Shown here one piece after another: positions 63,991 to 64,000 of a stretch of 64,000 nucleotides of DNA. The notes beneath the pieces are model-generated. The model saw only the letters and a program-made list of their open reading frames with translations, searched no databases and was not told the origin of the DNA. Source of the DNA: Bacillus sp. V5-8f. Its GTDB lineage: Bacteria; Bacillota; Bacilli; Bacillales; DSM-1321. A program made the position numbers and the translations under genes. The stretch covers positions 309,724 through 373,723 of the forward strand of contig NZ_PGUW01000002.1 in NCBI RefSeq assembly GCF_002863565.1. The letters are read 5' to 3'. Positions within the stretch are counted from its first letter, which is position 1. Each line of letters starts with the position of its first letter.

Positions 63991-64000
63991 AAGGAGGGAT
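63991..64000 (+). promoter_or_regulatory. Ribosome-binding site of a gene beyond the window
   Basis: AAGGAGGGAT occupies the last ten bases, so a plus-strand gene almost certainly begins within about 10 bases after the edge. Confidence 0.7.

Overview
The window is low-GC, densely coded DNA whose gene content is typical of an aerobic, spore-forming member of the Bacillaceae: a SigH-type sporulation sigma factor, a CspB/D-type cold-shock protein, DUF2188, DUF3219 and DUF2238 proteins, and a block resembling the ykoP/Q/S genes of Bacillus subtilis. Ribosome-binding sites are strong (AGGAGG-like), GTG and TTG starts are common, and intrinsic terminators are frequent. I see no tRNA, rRNA, CRISPR array, insertion sequence or complete prophage.

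Layout. 0-1.4 kb: the start of a large beta-helix protein that runs off the left edge. 1.8-4.5 kb: an arsenic operon, arsR-arsB-arsC, followed by a HesB/IscA-like gene with an in-frame TGA at a position where this family can carry selenocysteine. A SECIS-like hairpin lies at the expected distance. This is the most notable item in the window. 5-10.6 kb: a Yellow/MRJP-like propeller protein, an orphan TPP riboswitch with a decayed THI5-like gene, an acyl-CoA dehydrogenase, and a NAPE-PLD-like hydrolase beside a tandem winged-helix regulator. 11-17 kb: nitroreductase, methionine aminopeptidase, aldehyde dehydrogenase and a free-standing MprF-type catalytic domain. 17.5-23 kb: a polar amino-acid ABC importer and a chemoreceptor. 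23-28.4 kb: an EVE-HNH endonuclease, then an area of gene remnants (histidine kinase, phage-type replication helix-turn-helix, GH1, threonine dehydratase) and a 21-bp repeat array, then a 5'-nucleotidase.

28.6-30.5 kb: a Cys/His-rich gene split by a slippery A-run, DUF2188, and a SigH paralogue. 31-38.7 kb: an envelope cluster (phosphodiesterase, EEP phosphatase, YkoP-like, metallophosphoesterase, diacylglycerol glycosyltransferase-like, DUF2238, YkoS-like). 39-46 kb: glutaminase, several small proteins, an iron alcohol dehydrogenase behind an unidentified structured leader with a terminator, a LysE exporter, an amino-acid permease and an MJ0936-type phosphodiesterase. 46.7-49.7 kb: a MarR-EmrB-EmrA-type drug-efflux operon. 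50-59 kb: small genes and many remnants (phosphodiesterase duplicate, YolD, HAD, DUF3298, subtilase) around a cold-shock gene. 59-64 kb: an MBL hydrolase, a TVP38 membrane protein, DUF3219 and a long acyl/acetyl-CoA synthetase. The window ends on the ribosome-binding site of a further plus-strand gene.

All assignments come from reading motifs by eye. No database search was run.
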